Of a stretch of DNA of 64,000 nucleotides, positions 55,105 to 63,120 are shown one piece after another (positions within the stretch are counted from its first letter, which is position 1; every line of letters begins with the position of its first letter). The notes beneath the pieces are model-generated. The model was not told the origin of the DNA. It did no database searches and worked only from the letters and a program-made list of their open reading frames with translations. The DNA comes from Spongiibacteraceae bacterium (GTDB lineage Bacteria; Pseudomonadota; Gammaproteobacteria; Pseudomonadales; Dasaniaceae), in NCBI GenBank assembly GCA_028280715.1, contig JANQLG010000004.1, positions 62,001 through 126,000 of the forward strand, in the 5' to 3' direction. Both the position numbers and the translations under genes were made by a program.

Positions 55105-55260
55105 AGCTTTAACTCATCCAGATAAATGCATAATTTCTCTATGAAAAATAACGATTTTCTTGTTATAAACGTGGCTCAAAACTGGATACCCCTAGCTCAG
55201 GGTCTAGACTGATTAATTAATTGAACTTACTGGTCAAAGCAGAAAATTCTGGAGGTGGCT

Positions 55261-55647
55261 TTGGACAAAGACATGAAAATTCTCATTGTTGATGATTTTT
55301 CAACCATGAGACGAATCATAAAAAACCTGTTGCGTGATTTGGGTTTTACCAATACGTCAGAGGCTGACGATGGTTTAACTGCATTGCCTATGTTGCAAAA
55401 TGGAAATTTTGACTTCCTAGTCACTGATTGGAATATGCCGGGTATGACTGGCATTGACCTGTTAAAAGCCGTTCGTGCCGATGAACGCCTTAAAGACATG
55501 CCCATCCTGATGGTTACTGCTGAAGCTAAACGTGACCAGATCGTTGAAGCTGCACAAGCCGGTGTTAATGGTTATGTGGTCAAGCCCTTTACGGCTGCTG
55601 TGCTGAAAGAAAAGATCGAAAAGATCTTTGAGCGCGTCGATGGCTGA
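55261..55647 (+). CDS. cheY: Chemotaxis response regulator CheY
   Basis: A 128-residue single receiver that, when phosphorylated by CheA, binds FliM to reverse the motor. Asp11/Asp12, phospho-acceptor Asp56 (VTDWNMPG) and Lys108 (YVVKPF) are present. The TTG at 55261 lies five bases after GGAGG and gives the [21 protein letters not shown]-terminus known from Pseudomonas CheY. A GTG at 55255 would overlap the ribosome-binding site, and the ATG at 55273 would lack one. Confidence 0.97.
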   Translation: MDKDMKILIVDDFSTMRRIIKNLLRDLGFTNTSEADDGLTALPMLQNGNFDFLVTDWNMPGMTGIDLLKAVRADERLKDMPILMVTAEAKRDQIVEAAQAGVNGYVVKPFTAAVLKEKIEKIFERVDG

Positions 55648-55724
55648 CGTGTTGTATTCACAGGCTCCCATGTAGTCTCTCCAGACCTCTAATGACGAGT
55701 CACTGACACAGGTATGAAAAGTCT

Positions 55725-56522
55725 ATGTTAGGACAAAACCAGGATTCCCAATCAGAAGATGTGTGGGAAGAACTAAAAGATAGAGCGCGTTCTCTTATCG
55801 ATAAACTGGAGCAAGGTGATTTACAAGGTGCTTCCAGTGCTATAGAGGCGCTCAATGAAGCTAGGGACAGAAACCTTTTTCAGGAAGTTGGAAAACTAAC
55901 GCGCGGTTTGCATGATGCCATCATTAACTTTGACATAGAAATCATGCGACAAGGTGAAGATGGCGCGGAGTCAAGGATGGCCAATGCGCAAGAACGCCTC
56001 GACTATGTCATTAAGCTTACCCAAAACTCTGCCGATAAAACCATGGATATGGTGGAAGAAGGTATACCCGTCGCAGCTGATATAGGCCAAAAAGCGAAAA
56101 CCTTACGGGAGGATTGGGTGCGCCTGAAGCGCCGGGAAATGAACCCCGATGAGTTTAGAGGTTTGTATCAGGGTATTGATGATTACCTCGTTTCGGCCAG
56201 TGACAGCGCTGATTTACTCAGTGAAAAATTGAATACCATATTGTTGGCCCAGGATTTCCAAGACTTAACCGGTCAGGTGATACAGAAAGTCATGACACTG
56301 GTTAAGGACGTAGAAGTTCGCCTGGTAGATTTGATGAGAGTCGCCGGTCAGGTTGAAGAACTGACCGGTATTGTGTTGTCCGCGGAGGCTGCGCAAGCCG
56401 GTAAAACGGAGGAGGGTCTGGACTCAGCAGCTGAAGGGCCTCAAGTTAATGCTGATACGCGTGATGATGTGGTTTCCGGTCAGGATGATGTAGATGATTT
56501 GTTGTCCAGTTTGGGCTTCTAA
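55725..56522 (+). CDS. cheZ: CheY-phosphate phosphatase CheZ
   Basis: Removes phosphate from CheY. The 265-residue protein is a long helical hairpin with the catalytic region LLAQDFQDLTGQVIQKVM near residues 170-187 and the C-terminal CheY-binding peptide DDVDDLLSSLGF. It is 77 bases after cheY. Confidence 0.95.
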   Translation: MLGQNQDSQSEDVWEELKDRARSLIDKLEQGDLQGASSAIEALNEARDRNLFQEVGKLTRGLHDAIINFDIEIMRQGEDGAESRMANAQERLDYVIKLTQNSADKTMDMVEEGIPVAADIGQKAKTLREDWVRLKRREMNPDEFRGLYQGIDDYLVSASDSADLLSEKLNTILLAQDFQDLTGQVIQKVMTLVKDVEVRLVDLMRVAGQVEELTGIVLSAEAAQAGKTEEGLDSAAEGPQVNADTRDDVVSGQDDVDDLLSSLGF

Positions 56523-56580
56523 AACATATCGTGGCAATAGAAAAGTAGAGTTCTGGCAATGAGTTTCTGGGGAGTGCTCA

Positions 56581-58914
56581 ATGTTCGGTGAAGACGAAGA
56601 AATACTGCAGGATTTTCTGGTAGAAGCCGGAGAAATTCTCGAGCAGTTGTCTGAGCAACTGGTTGATCTTGAGCGACAACCAGACGACAAAGATTTATTG
56701 AATGCGATATTTAGAGGATTCCACACCGTTAAAGGTGGTGCTGGTTTTTTACAGCTAAACGCTTTGGTCGATTGTTGTCATATCACCGAAAATCTGTTTG
56801 ATAAACTTCGTAATGGTGAGAGAAACGTTGATGCTGGCTTGATGGATGTAGTGCTACAGGCACTGGATGCTGTCAATGAAATGTTTGAACAGGTGCAATC
56901 TGGTGAAGAGCCAACACCTGCAGATCCTGAATTACTCTCCAGTCTGGAAGCGTTAGTTAACGGTGAAGAAGTCGGTGGTGCAGCCGCTACAGAAGTTGAA
57001 GAAGATAGCGCTACTGAGACTGCTGCGGAAACTGAATCCGCTCCTGTAGAAGCTTCCGCTGAAGCTGCTCCGGCAGAAGGCGATATTACCGACGCCGAAT
57101 TTGAACAGTTCCTTGATGCTATTGCAGATCCTGCCGATGCTGCACCTGCAGAGCCGGCTCAAGCTGCTACAGCTGATAGTACAGCCAGTGGTGAAAACGA
57201 CGAAATTTCGGAAGATGAATTCGAAGCTTTGCTGGATCAAATTCATGGCAAGGGCAAACATGGCGGCACGCCTGCCGCTCAATCTGATGCAGAAACTGCT
57301 GCCGCGAAAGAGGCGCCCGAACCTAAAGCCGCAACTGATTCAGATGAAATCACTGAAGAGGAATTTGAAGAACTACTTAACCAGTTACATGGTGATGCAG
57401 CACCAGGTAGCGATCAATCGAAGCAGTCTACCGGTGCTAAAGACGATAAGGCTCCGGCAGAAACAGCAGCAAGTACCGAAGCTAAAGCTGGTGATTCAGA
57501 ACTGATTAATGATGATGAGTTTGAAGCCCTGTTGGATCAATTGCATGGCAAAGGGCAAGGGCCCACCGTCGCTTCAGATGCTCAGCCAGAGGCTAAATCT
57601 GAGCAGCCGCCTGCAGAAAAAGCGGCTCCCAAAACTCCTCCAAAGCCAGAACCTAAAAAAGAACCCGCCAAGAAAGCAGCAGCGCCTGCCACTGAGCGAA
57701 AAGCACCGGTAGCCAAAAAAGCAGCCGGGGCGAAAGAAGCCAGTCCTACCGCGGAAGCCACCGTTCGTGTTGATACACAACGTTTAGATGACATCATGAA
57801 TATGGTGGGCGAATTAGTGCTGGTGCGTAACCGTCTGGTGCGCCTGGGGGCGAAAAGTGGCGATGAGGTGATGACCAAGGCGGTTTCGAACCTTGACGTT
57901 GTTACTGCCGATTTACAAACCGCAGTAATGAAAACACGGATGCAGCCCATCAAAAAAGTTTTTGGTCGTTTTCCCCGGGTAGTGCGTGATTTGGCCAGAA
58001 ACCTCAAGAAAGAAATTACGCTTGAATTGCAGGGTGAAGATACCGATCTTGATAAAAACCTGGTCGAGGCCTTGGCAGATCCGTTAGTGCATTTGGTGCG
58101 TAACTCTGTTGATCATGGCATTGAGATGCCCGATGTGAGAGAAAAGGCGGGTAAACCACGAGTAGGTAAAGTGGTACTCGCTGCTGAGCAAGAAGGCGAT
58201 CATATTCTATTATCCATTACCGACGATGGTGGTGGTATGGACCCCGATATGTTGCGTAATAAGGCAATAGAAAAAGGGTTGTTCGATGAAGATGCGGCGG
58301 CGCGTCTCAGTGATTCAGAGTGCTTCAACATCATATTTATGCCAGGATTTTCGACTAAGACCGAAATTTCGGATGTATCGGGCCGTGGTGTTGGTATGGA
58401 TGTGGTGAAAACCAAAATTACCCAGCTTAATGGATCTGTTGAGATCCTTTCCAAAATTGGTGAAGGCACCCGTCTGGAAATAAAGGTTCCTTTAACATTG
58501 GCAATTATGCCCACGTTAATGGTTATGCTTGAGGATCAAACATTTGCCTTCCCACTGGTTAGTGTCAATGAAATTTTTAATATGGATCTAACGCGAACCA
58601 ATATTGTGGATGGCCAAGAAGTTGTAACTGTGCGTGATAAAGCAATACCCCTTTTCCACTTGAAACAGTGGTTAGTAGGTGGTGTTACAACAGTCGAGCA
58701 AGAAGAAAGTGGTCATGTGGTAATTGTCACTGTTGGCACGCAGCGTGTAGGCTTCGTAGTCGATCAATTGATTGGTCAGGAAGAAGTGGTAATTAAGCCA
58801 TTAGGTAAAATGTTGCAGGGTACCCCCGGTATGTCGGGTGCAACGATAACAGGTGATGGCAGAATTGCGCTTATTCTCGATGTGCCTAGCATGTTGAAAT
58901 ATTATGCGGGCTAA
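56581..58914 (+). CDS. cheA: Chemotaxis histidine kinase CheA
   Basis: The 777-residue protein has these domains: P1 Hpt (about 1-105, His48 in FHTVKGGAGFLQL); a long acidic, Ala/Pro-rich linker (about 115-390) in place of an obvious P2; P3 dimerisation (RLDDIMNMVGELVLVRNRLVRL); P4 ATPase (HLVRNSVDHG, ITDDGGGMDPDML, GFSTKTEISDVSGRGVGMDVV); and P5 CheW-like (about 640-777). The linker has four copies of an acidic helix motif (FEALLDQLHGKG type, near residues 171, 211, 259 and 311). All catalytic boxes are intact. Confidence 0.97.
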   Translation: MFGEDEEILQDFLVEAGEILEQLSEQLVDLERQPDDKDLLNAIFRGFHTVKGGAGFLQLNALVDCCHITENLFDKLRNGERNVDAGLMDVVLQALDAVNEMFEQVQSGEEPTPADPELLSSLEALVNGEEVGGAAATEVEEDSATETAAETESAPVEASAEAAPAEGDITDAEFEQFLDAIADPADAAPAEPAQAATADSTASGENDEISEDEFEALLDQIHGKGKHGGTPAAQSDAETAAAKEAPEPKAATDSDEITEEEFEELLNQLHGDAAPGSDQSKQSTGAKDDKAPAETAASTEAKAGDSELINDDEFEALLDQLHGKGQGPTVASDAQPEAKSEQPPAEKAAPKTPPKPEPKKEPAKKAAAPATERKAPVAKKAAGAKEASPTAEATVRVDTQRLDDIMNMVGELVLVRNRLVRLGAKSGDEVMTKAVSNLDVVTADLQTAVMKTRMQPIKKVFGRFPRVVRDLARNLKKEITLELQGEDTDLDKNLVEALADPLVHLVRNSVDHGIEMPDVREKAGKPRVGKVVLAAEQEGDHILLSITDDGGGMDPDMLRNKAIEKGLFDEDAAARLSDSECFNIIFMPGFSTKTEISDVSGRGVGMDVVKTKITQLNGSVEILSKIGEGTRLEIKVPLTLAIMPTLMVMLEDQTFAFPLVSVNEIFNMDLTRTNIVDGQEVVTVRDKAIPLFHLKQWLVGGVTTVEQEESGHVVIVTVGTQRVGFVVDQLIGQEEVVIKPLGKMLQGTPGMSGATITGDGRIALILDVPSMLKYYAG

Positions 58915-59040
58915 CGTAGTTTGCTTCTGAATTATAATTACCCATCGAGAATGTTCATCAATAAACTGTTACTCAGTAGCAGTACAATAGCTGTACGTGA
59001 GTACAACAATAATAAAACAAAAGGTTAGTTGAGGGTCATA

Positions 59041-60180
59041 ATGGCGGTAACGGTACTGGTAGTAGATGATTCCGGTTTTTTCCGCAAGCGGTTGACGGAT
59101 ATGATCAACGGCAGCGGCAAGTTAAAGGTTATTGGTGTTGCATCCAACGGAAAAGAAGCTATTGAACAAACGCTTAAGCTAAAGCCTGATGTGATCACCA
59201 TGGATTACGAAATGCCAGTGATGGATGGTATTTCCGCCGTTAAACAAATAATGAGTCAGGCGCCAACGCCGATACTGATGTTTTCATCTTTAACCTATGA
59301 AGGCGCCCGCGTTACGCTCGACTCTTTGGATGCCGGGGCGGTGGACTACCTGCCTAAAAACTTTGAAGAAATTTCAAAAAATCCGAAAGTACTAACAGAA
59401 AAATTAGTCGAGCGTTTGTTAACAGTTGCCAGTGCAGGTAAACGCAAAGTATTGAGGAATGACGTACCACCTGCTACGACCAAACCCAGTGAGCCGGTAG
59501 CAAAACCAGAGCCATCGACTCCGGCAAAGCCAGAGCCGGTTGAAGTCAAACCCGTGCCTCAGGCATTAAAGCCAAGGGCAAGAGGTCCGATAAAGGCTGG
59601 GCAACCAAAATTAAATCGTAATCAATTTAATCTGGTGGCAATAGGTACATCAACAGGCGGCCCTGTTGCACTACAGAATGTATTGACAAAATTACCGGCT
59701 AATTTCCCATTACCGATTGTACTGATTCAGCATATGCCATCCACATTTACCAGTGCATTTGCTGAGCGTTTAAATTCTCTATGTCGAATCAAAGTTGTAG
59801 AAGCGAAAGATGGCGATTCGCTAAAACCGGGGGTAGCATTATTGGCGCCTGGTGGTAAGCAAATGATGATTGCCAAAGGCGGCAGAGTTAGAGTGTTAGA
59901 GGGTGATGATCGACTTACATACAAACCCTGTGTTGATGTTACTTTTGGCTCTGCAGCCAATGTGTTTAGGGATAAAGTGCTGGCTGTTGTATTGACCGGT
60001 ATGGGGTCTGATGGCTGTGAAGGCGCAAAAATGCTGAAGAAACAAGGGGCTATGGTTTGGGCCCAAGACGAGGCGACGTCGGTGATTTACGGCATGCCAA
60101 TGGCAGTGGCCAAGGCTAATTTGGCCGATGAAATATTGCCATTACCTAAAGTAGGTAGTCGTCTGACCGAAATTTCTTAA
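59041..60180 (+). CDS. cheB: Chemotaxis methylesterase CheB
   Basis: Demethylates and deamidates MCPs for adaptation. The 379-residue protein has a receiver with phospho-acceptor Asp55 (VITMDYEMPVMDG), a long Pro/Lys-rich linker (about 140-195) and the catalytic domain with the Ser in IGTSTGGPVALQ, His in LIQHMPSTFTSAFAERL and Asp in TGMGSDGCEGA. The linker is longer than in Escherichia coli. The ATG at 59041 has GAGGG five bases upstream; a TTG at 59029 is less likely. Confidence 0.96.
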   Translation: MAVTVLVVDDSGFFRKRLTDMINGSGKLKVIGVASNGKEAIEQTLKLKPDVITMDYEMPVMDGISAVKQIMSQAPTPILMFSSLTYEGARVTLDSLDAGAVDYLPKNFEEISKNPKVLTEKLVERLLTVASAGKRKVLRNDVPPATTKPSEPVAKPEPSTPAKPEPVEVKPVPQALKPRARGPIKAGQPKLNRNQFNLVAIGTSTGGPVALQNVLTKLPANFPLPIVLIQHMPSTFTSAFAERLNSLCRIKVVEAKDGDSLKPGVALLAPGGKQMMIAKGGRVRVLEGDDRLTYKPCVDVTFGSAANVFRDKVLAVVLTGMGSDGCEGAKMLKKQGAMVWAQDEATSVIYGMPMAVAKANLADEILPLPKVGSRLTEIS

Positions 60181-60204
60181 GTTTTTGACATCTCCCGCCG
60201 TAAT
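60177..60204 (+). promoter_or_regulatory. Weak sigma-28-like element before motC
   Basis: TTAAGTTT, a 12-base spacer and GCCGTAAT resemble the FliA consensus, but with one extra spacer base and three mismatches in the -10 region. It overlaps the cheB stop. It may be a secondary late promoter; it may equally be chance. Confidence 0.3.
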
Positions 60205-60251
60205 ATTAATTAGGTTCAAGCTCAAAAAGGCGACCTTCTTAAAAGATTAGT

Positions 60252-60995
60252 ATGGATATTTTAAGCATCATAGGCGTTATCCTCGGTTTTGCTGCGATTA
60301 TCGGTGGCAATTTCCTGGAGGGTGGCTCAATTGCTGCGTTGGTGAATTTGCCGGCAGCGGTGATCGTTATTGGTGGCACCACTGGTGCGGCCATGTTGCA
60401 GACGCCCTGGTCCGGATTACGAATAGCCTTAAGGCGTTTAAGGTGGGTATTTGTGCCACCAACGTTGGCTTTTCAGGGTGGTATTGAAAAAATAGTGCGT
60501 TGGGCCGTTGCGGCCAGAAAAGAAGGTTTGTTGGGGTTAGAGTCCATTGCTGAAACTGAGCAAGATTTTTTTGCCAGAAAAGGTTTGCAGTTGCTGGTTG
60601 ATGGCAGTGAACCGGAAAACATTCGCAATGTGATGGAAGTGGAATCGCTGGTACTTGAACAGCGAGATATCGATGCCGCCAAATTTTATGAAAGTATGGG
60701 AGGCTACGCTCCAACGATAGGGATCATTGGGGCAGTCATGGGCCTGATTCAGGTGATGAGTAATTTGTCTGATCCGAGTAAATTGGGGTCAGGTATCGCA
60801 ATTGCCTTTGTTGCTACCATTTATGGTGTGGGGTTTGCGAATTTGCTGCTGTTACCTGTTGCCAGCAAGCTGAGAAATTTAGCGCGTGCTGAAGCTCAGT
60901 TTCGAGACCTTATTATAGAAGGCATTATTTCTATTGCTGATGGTGAAAACCCCAGAGCGATTGAATTGAAACTTAACGGTTTTCTTCATCAGTAA
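60252..60995 (+). CDS. motC: Flagellar motor stator protein MotC (MotA family)
   Basis: The proton-channel subunit of the second stator. The 247-residue protein has four membrane helices: GVILGFAAIIGGNFLEGG, ALVNLPAAVIVIGGTTGAAM, then the pair around GGYAPTIGIIGAVMGLIQVM and GIAIAFVATIYGVGFANLLLLPVASKL, which carry the conserved prolines. The cytoplasmic loop has charged residues for FliG contact. Position after cheB with motD matches Pseudomonas motCD, a second stator pair beside motAB. Confidence 0.95.
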   Translation: MDILSIIGVILGFAAIIGGNFLEGGSIAALVNLPAAVIVIGGTTGAAMLQTPWSGLRIALRRLRWVFVPPTLAFQGGIEKIVRWAVAARKEGLLGLESIAETEQDFFARKGLQLLVDGSEPENIRNVMEVESLVLEQRDIDAAKFYESMGGYAPTIGIIGAVMGLIQVMSNLSDPSKLGSGIAIAFVATIYGVGFANLLLLPVASKLRNLARAEAQFRDLIIEGIISIADGENPRAIELKLNGFLHQ

Positions 60996-61057
60996 GTAAA
61001 AGTTTACGCGGCTTCTCTAGGGGCTATACCTAGGCAGCTATACCGAGGAATTCAACC

Positions 61058-62155
61058 ATGCCACGTCGGCGAGCGAATGATGAGCCAGTCAATCATGAGC
61101 GTTGGTTAGTTTCATATGCTGACTTCATTACCCTATTGTTCGCTTTTTTTGTGGTGATGTATTCCATTTCCCAGGTCAATCAGGGCAAATATAAAGTGTT
61201 ATCTGAAACACTTTCAGAAGCTTTTCAGGAAATTCAATTAATCGAGCAAGGTTTTAATCAGGGTGATTTGTCTGAGCCTGAGCGCCGCTTGGACCCTTTT
61301 CAGGTTGGAGAAATCGTTAAATCCAACCCGACCAATCTGATTGAACTGGAAGAGGCTGATGTTGAAAGCCAGATTATCGATACCGATGCGGCCGATGCTA
61401 ACTCTTCCAATATAGAACCACAGAATGAAGGCGAAACTATTGAGCAGGGTGGCCTTCCCACTCAGTTCGAGCAACTCAGTAATCAGTTAGAAGAAAATCT
61501 TGGTGACCTATTGGTCGAGGACATGATTACTCTCAGGGGCAATGAAGAGTGGTTGGAAGTGGAGCTGCAATCATCATTGTTATTCGATAGTGGCTCAGCA
61601 ATTCTCAACAATTCCGCATTGGAATTACTGGGTGGTATCGCTGAAATATTGGACGAGCATACTAACCCCGTCAGGGTGGAAGGATTCACTGATAACATAC
61701 CGATTAATACGCCGCAGTTTCCTTCCAATTGGGAGTTGTCCACCGCCCGGGCTGCGGCTGTGGTGCAATTATTTACTGAAGAAGGTTTAGCGCCCAGCCG
61801 ATTTGCCGCTATAGGTTATGGAGAGCATCAGCCAATAGCAGACAACGATACGGCAGAGGGGCGATCAGCCAATCGGCGTGTTGTCATTATGATTTCGAAA
61901 ACAGGCGAATTGCGACCTGCTTTAAGAGAAGTCGCCTCTGCTGAGGCATTGATTGAGCAGCAATTACTAGACTCTCGACAACAGACTGGTATTGAAATCA
62001 TCATTCCCGGGGTTGATGATGTTGTTCAAGAATCGGCTGTGGAGCAACCAGCTGAGCCTGCTGATGGACTACAGGGCGTACGCACCATTGAGCTTGATGA
62101 TGGCGGGCTGCTGTTTACCAGCGAGTTACCTGCAGAAGATGACGACGATCAATGA
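61058..62155 (+). CDS. motD: Flagellar motor stator protein MotD (MotB family)
   Basis: Anchors the stator to peptidoglycan. The 365-residue protein has one membrane helix with the proton-binding Asp22 (SYADFITLLFAFFVVMYSI), a long acidic linker (about 60-150) and an OmpA-like domain (RVEGFTDNIPINTPQFPSNWELSTARAAAVV, GYGEHQPIADND, NRRVVIM). An unusual acidic tail of about 80 residues follows the OmpA domain. GAGGAA precedes the ATG. Confidence 0.95.
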   Translation: MPRRRANDEPVNHERWLVSYADFITLLFAFFVVMYSISQVNQGKYKVLSETLSEAFQEIQLIEQGFNQGDLSEPERRLDPFQVGEIVKSNPTNLIELEEADVESQIIDTDAADANSSNIEPQNEGETIEQGGLPTQFEQLSNQLEENLGDLLVEDMITLRGNEEWLEVELQSSLLFDSGSAILNNSALELLGGIAEILDEHTNPVRVEGFTDNIPINTPQFPSNWELSTARAAAVVQLFTEEGLAPSRFAAIGYGEHQPIADNDTAEGRSANRRVVIMISKTGELRPALREVASAEALIEQQLLDSRQQTGIEIIIPGVDDVVQESAVEQPAEPADGLQGVRTIELDDGGLLFTSELPAEDDDDQ

Positions 62156-62205
62156 TTATTATCGTTGTGGTGGACATTTAATGAGCAATTGCAGTAATGT
62201 TTCTA

Positions 62206-62221
62206 TGGCAGGGAATTTGCT
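62206..62221 (+). promoter_or_regulatory. Sigma-54-type promoter upstream of parA
   Basis: TGGCAGGGAATTTGCT is a good -24/-12 match (TGGCA and TTGCT, ten bases between GG and GC) in the 161-base motD-parA gap. It is 96 bases before the parA start and would allow parA and the cheW-like gene to be expressed apart from the FliA-driven che-mot genes. Confidence 0.7.
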
Positions 62222-62316
62222 AACGACAGTAACGGAGCACGAAAAAGTGTGTGTTTTAGCTAATTTATAGCATTTTTTTGACACTTTTCATTAATTACAC
62301 AAATAAGGATTAACCT

Positions 62317-63099
62317 TTGCGCGTTTGGGCAATAGCAAATCAAAAAGGTGGAGTAGGAAAGACCACCACAGCCGTATCCTTGGGTGGTTTACTGGCCGAG
62401 CGAGGTGAGCGCGTGCTGATGCTGGATTTAGATCCTCATGGATCAATGACCAGTTATTTCCGACTGGATCCTGACAACATCAAGACCAGTGCCTTTGACT
62501 TATTTGCCGAAGACCAGTTGACTGACGAGCAATTGAAAAATATTCAGGTCGATACCGGGTTTGAACGTTTAACCCTGATTCCTGCCAGTATTGCGTTAGC
62601 GACTATTGAACGCAAAGCAGCAGCCGATGGCATGGGCTTAAAAGTGGCACGCGCCTTAGCGCAGCTTTGGGATGATTTTGATTATGTGATCATTGATACG
62701 CCGCCGGTACTAGGTGCGTTAATGATCAATGCCTTGGCAGCCTGTGAAAAATTACTAGTACCAGTGCAGACAGAATTTCTGGCATTGAAAGGCCTGGAAA
62801 GAATGATGCGAACGATTATGATGGTTACTCGTTCAATGAAAAAAGAGTTGCAGTACACAATCATTCCTACCATGTTTGATCGACGCACTCACGCCTCAAT
62901 TACTACGTTACGCGCGCTGAGAAACGACTATGCTGATAATATATGGCCGAGTATGATTCCGGTGGATACGCGTTTTCGCGATGCCAGTAAGAATGCTTCA
63001 ATTCCCTCTGTCTATGATCCTGAATCAAGAGGGGTTGCAGCGTACAAAGCTCTGCTTAAATTTTTGATTTCCCAGCAGGAGCAACGCCTTAGAGCTTAG
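62317..63099 (+). CDS. ParA-family ATPase of the chemotaxis cluster (ParC-like)
   Basis: A 260-residue ParA/MinD ATPase with Walker A QKGGVGKTTTAVSLGG (Lys10, Lys15), LMLDLDPHGSMTSYF and IIDTPPVLGALMINALAA. In polar-flagellate gammaproteobacteria the homologue (ParC in Vibrio, PA1462 type in Pseudomonas) brings chemotaxis arrays to the cell pole. The start is a TTG with AAGGA upstream. It sits between motD and the CheW-domain gene, as in those species. Confidence 0.93.
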   Translation: MRVWAIANQKGGVGKTTTAVSLGGLLAERGERVLMLDLDPHGSMTSYFRLDPDNIKTSAFDLFAEDQLTDEQLKNIQVDTGFERLTLIPASIALATIERKAAADGMGLKVARALAQLWDDFDYVIIDTPPVLGALMINALAACEKLLVPVQTEFLALKGLERMMRTIMMVTRSMKKELQYTIIPTMFDRRTHASITTLRALRNDYADNIWPSMIPVDTRFRDASKNASIPSVYDPESRGVAAYKALLKFLISQQEQRLRA

Positions 63100-63120
63100 C
63101 TCTAGGTCTATGAACCAACA

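Noticed and set aside
62279-62310. TTGACA before parA as a sigma-70 -35 box
   Set aside because: No acceptable -10 hexamer lies 16-18 bases downstream; the sigma-54 element at 62206 is the better candidate.
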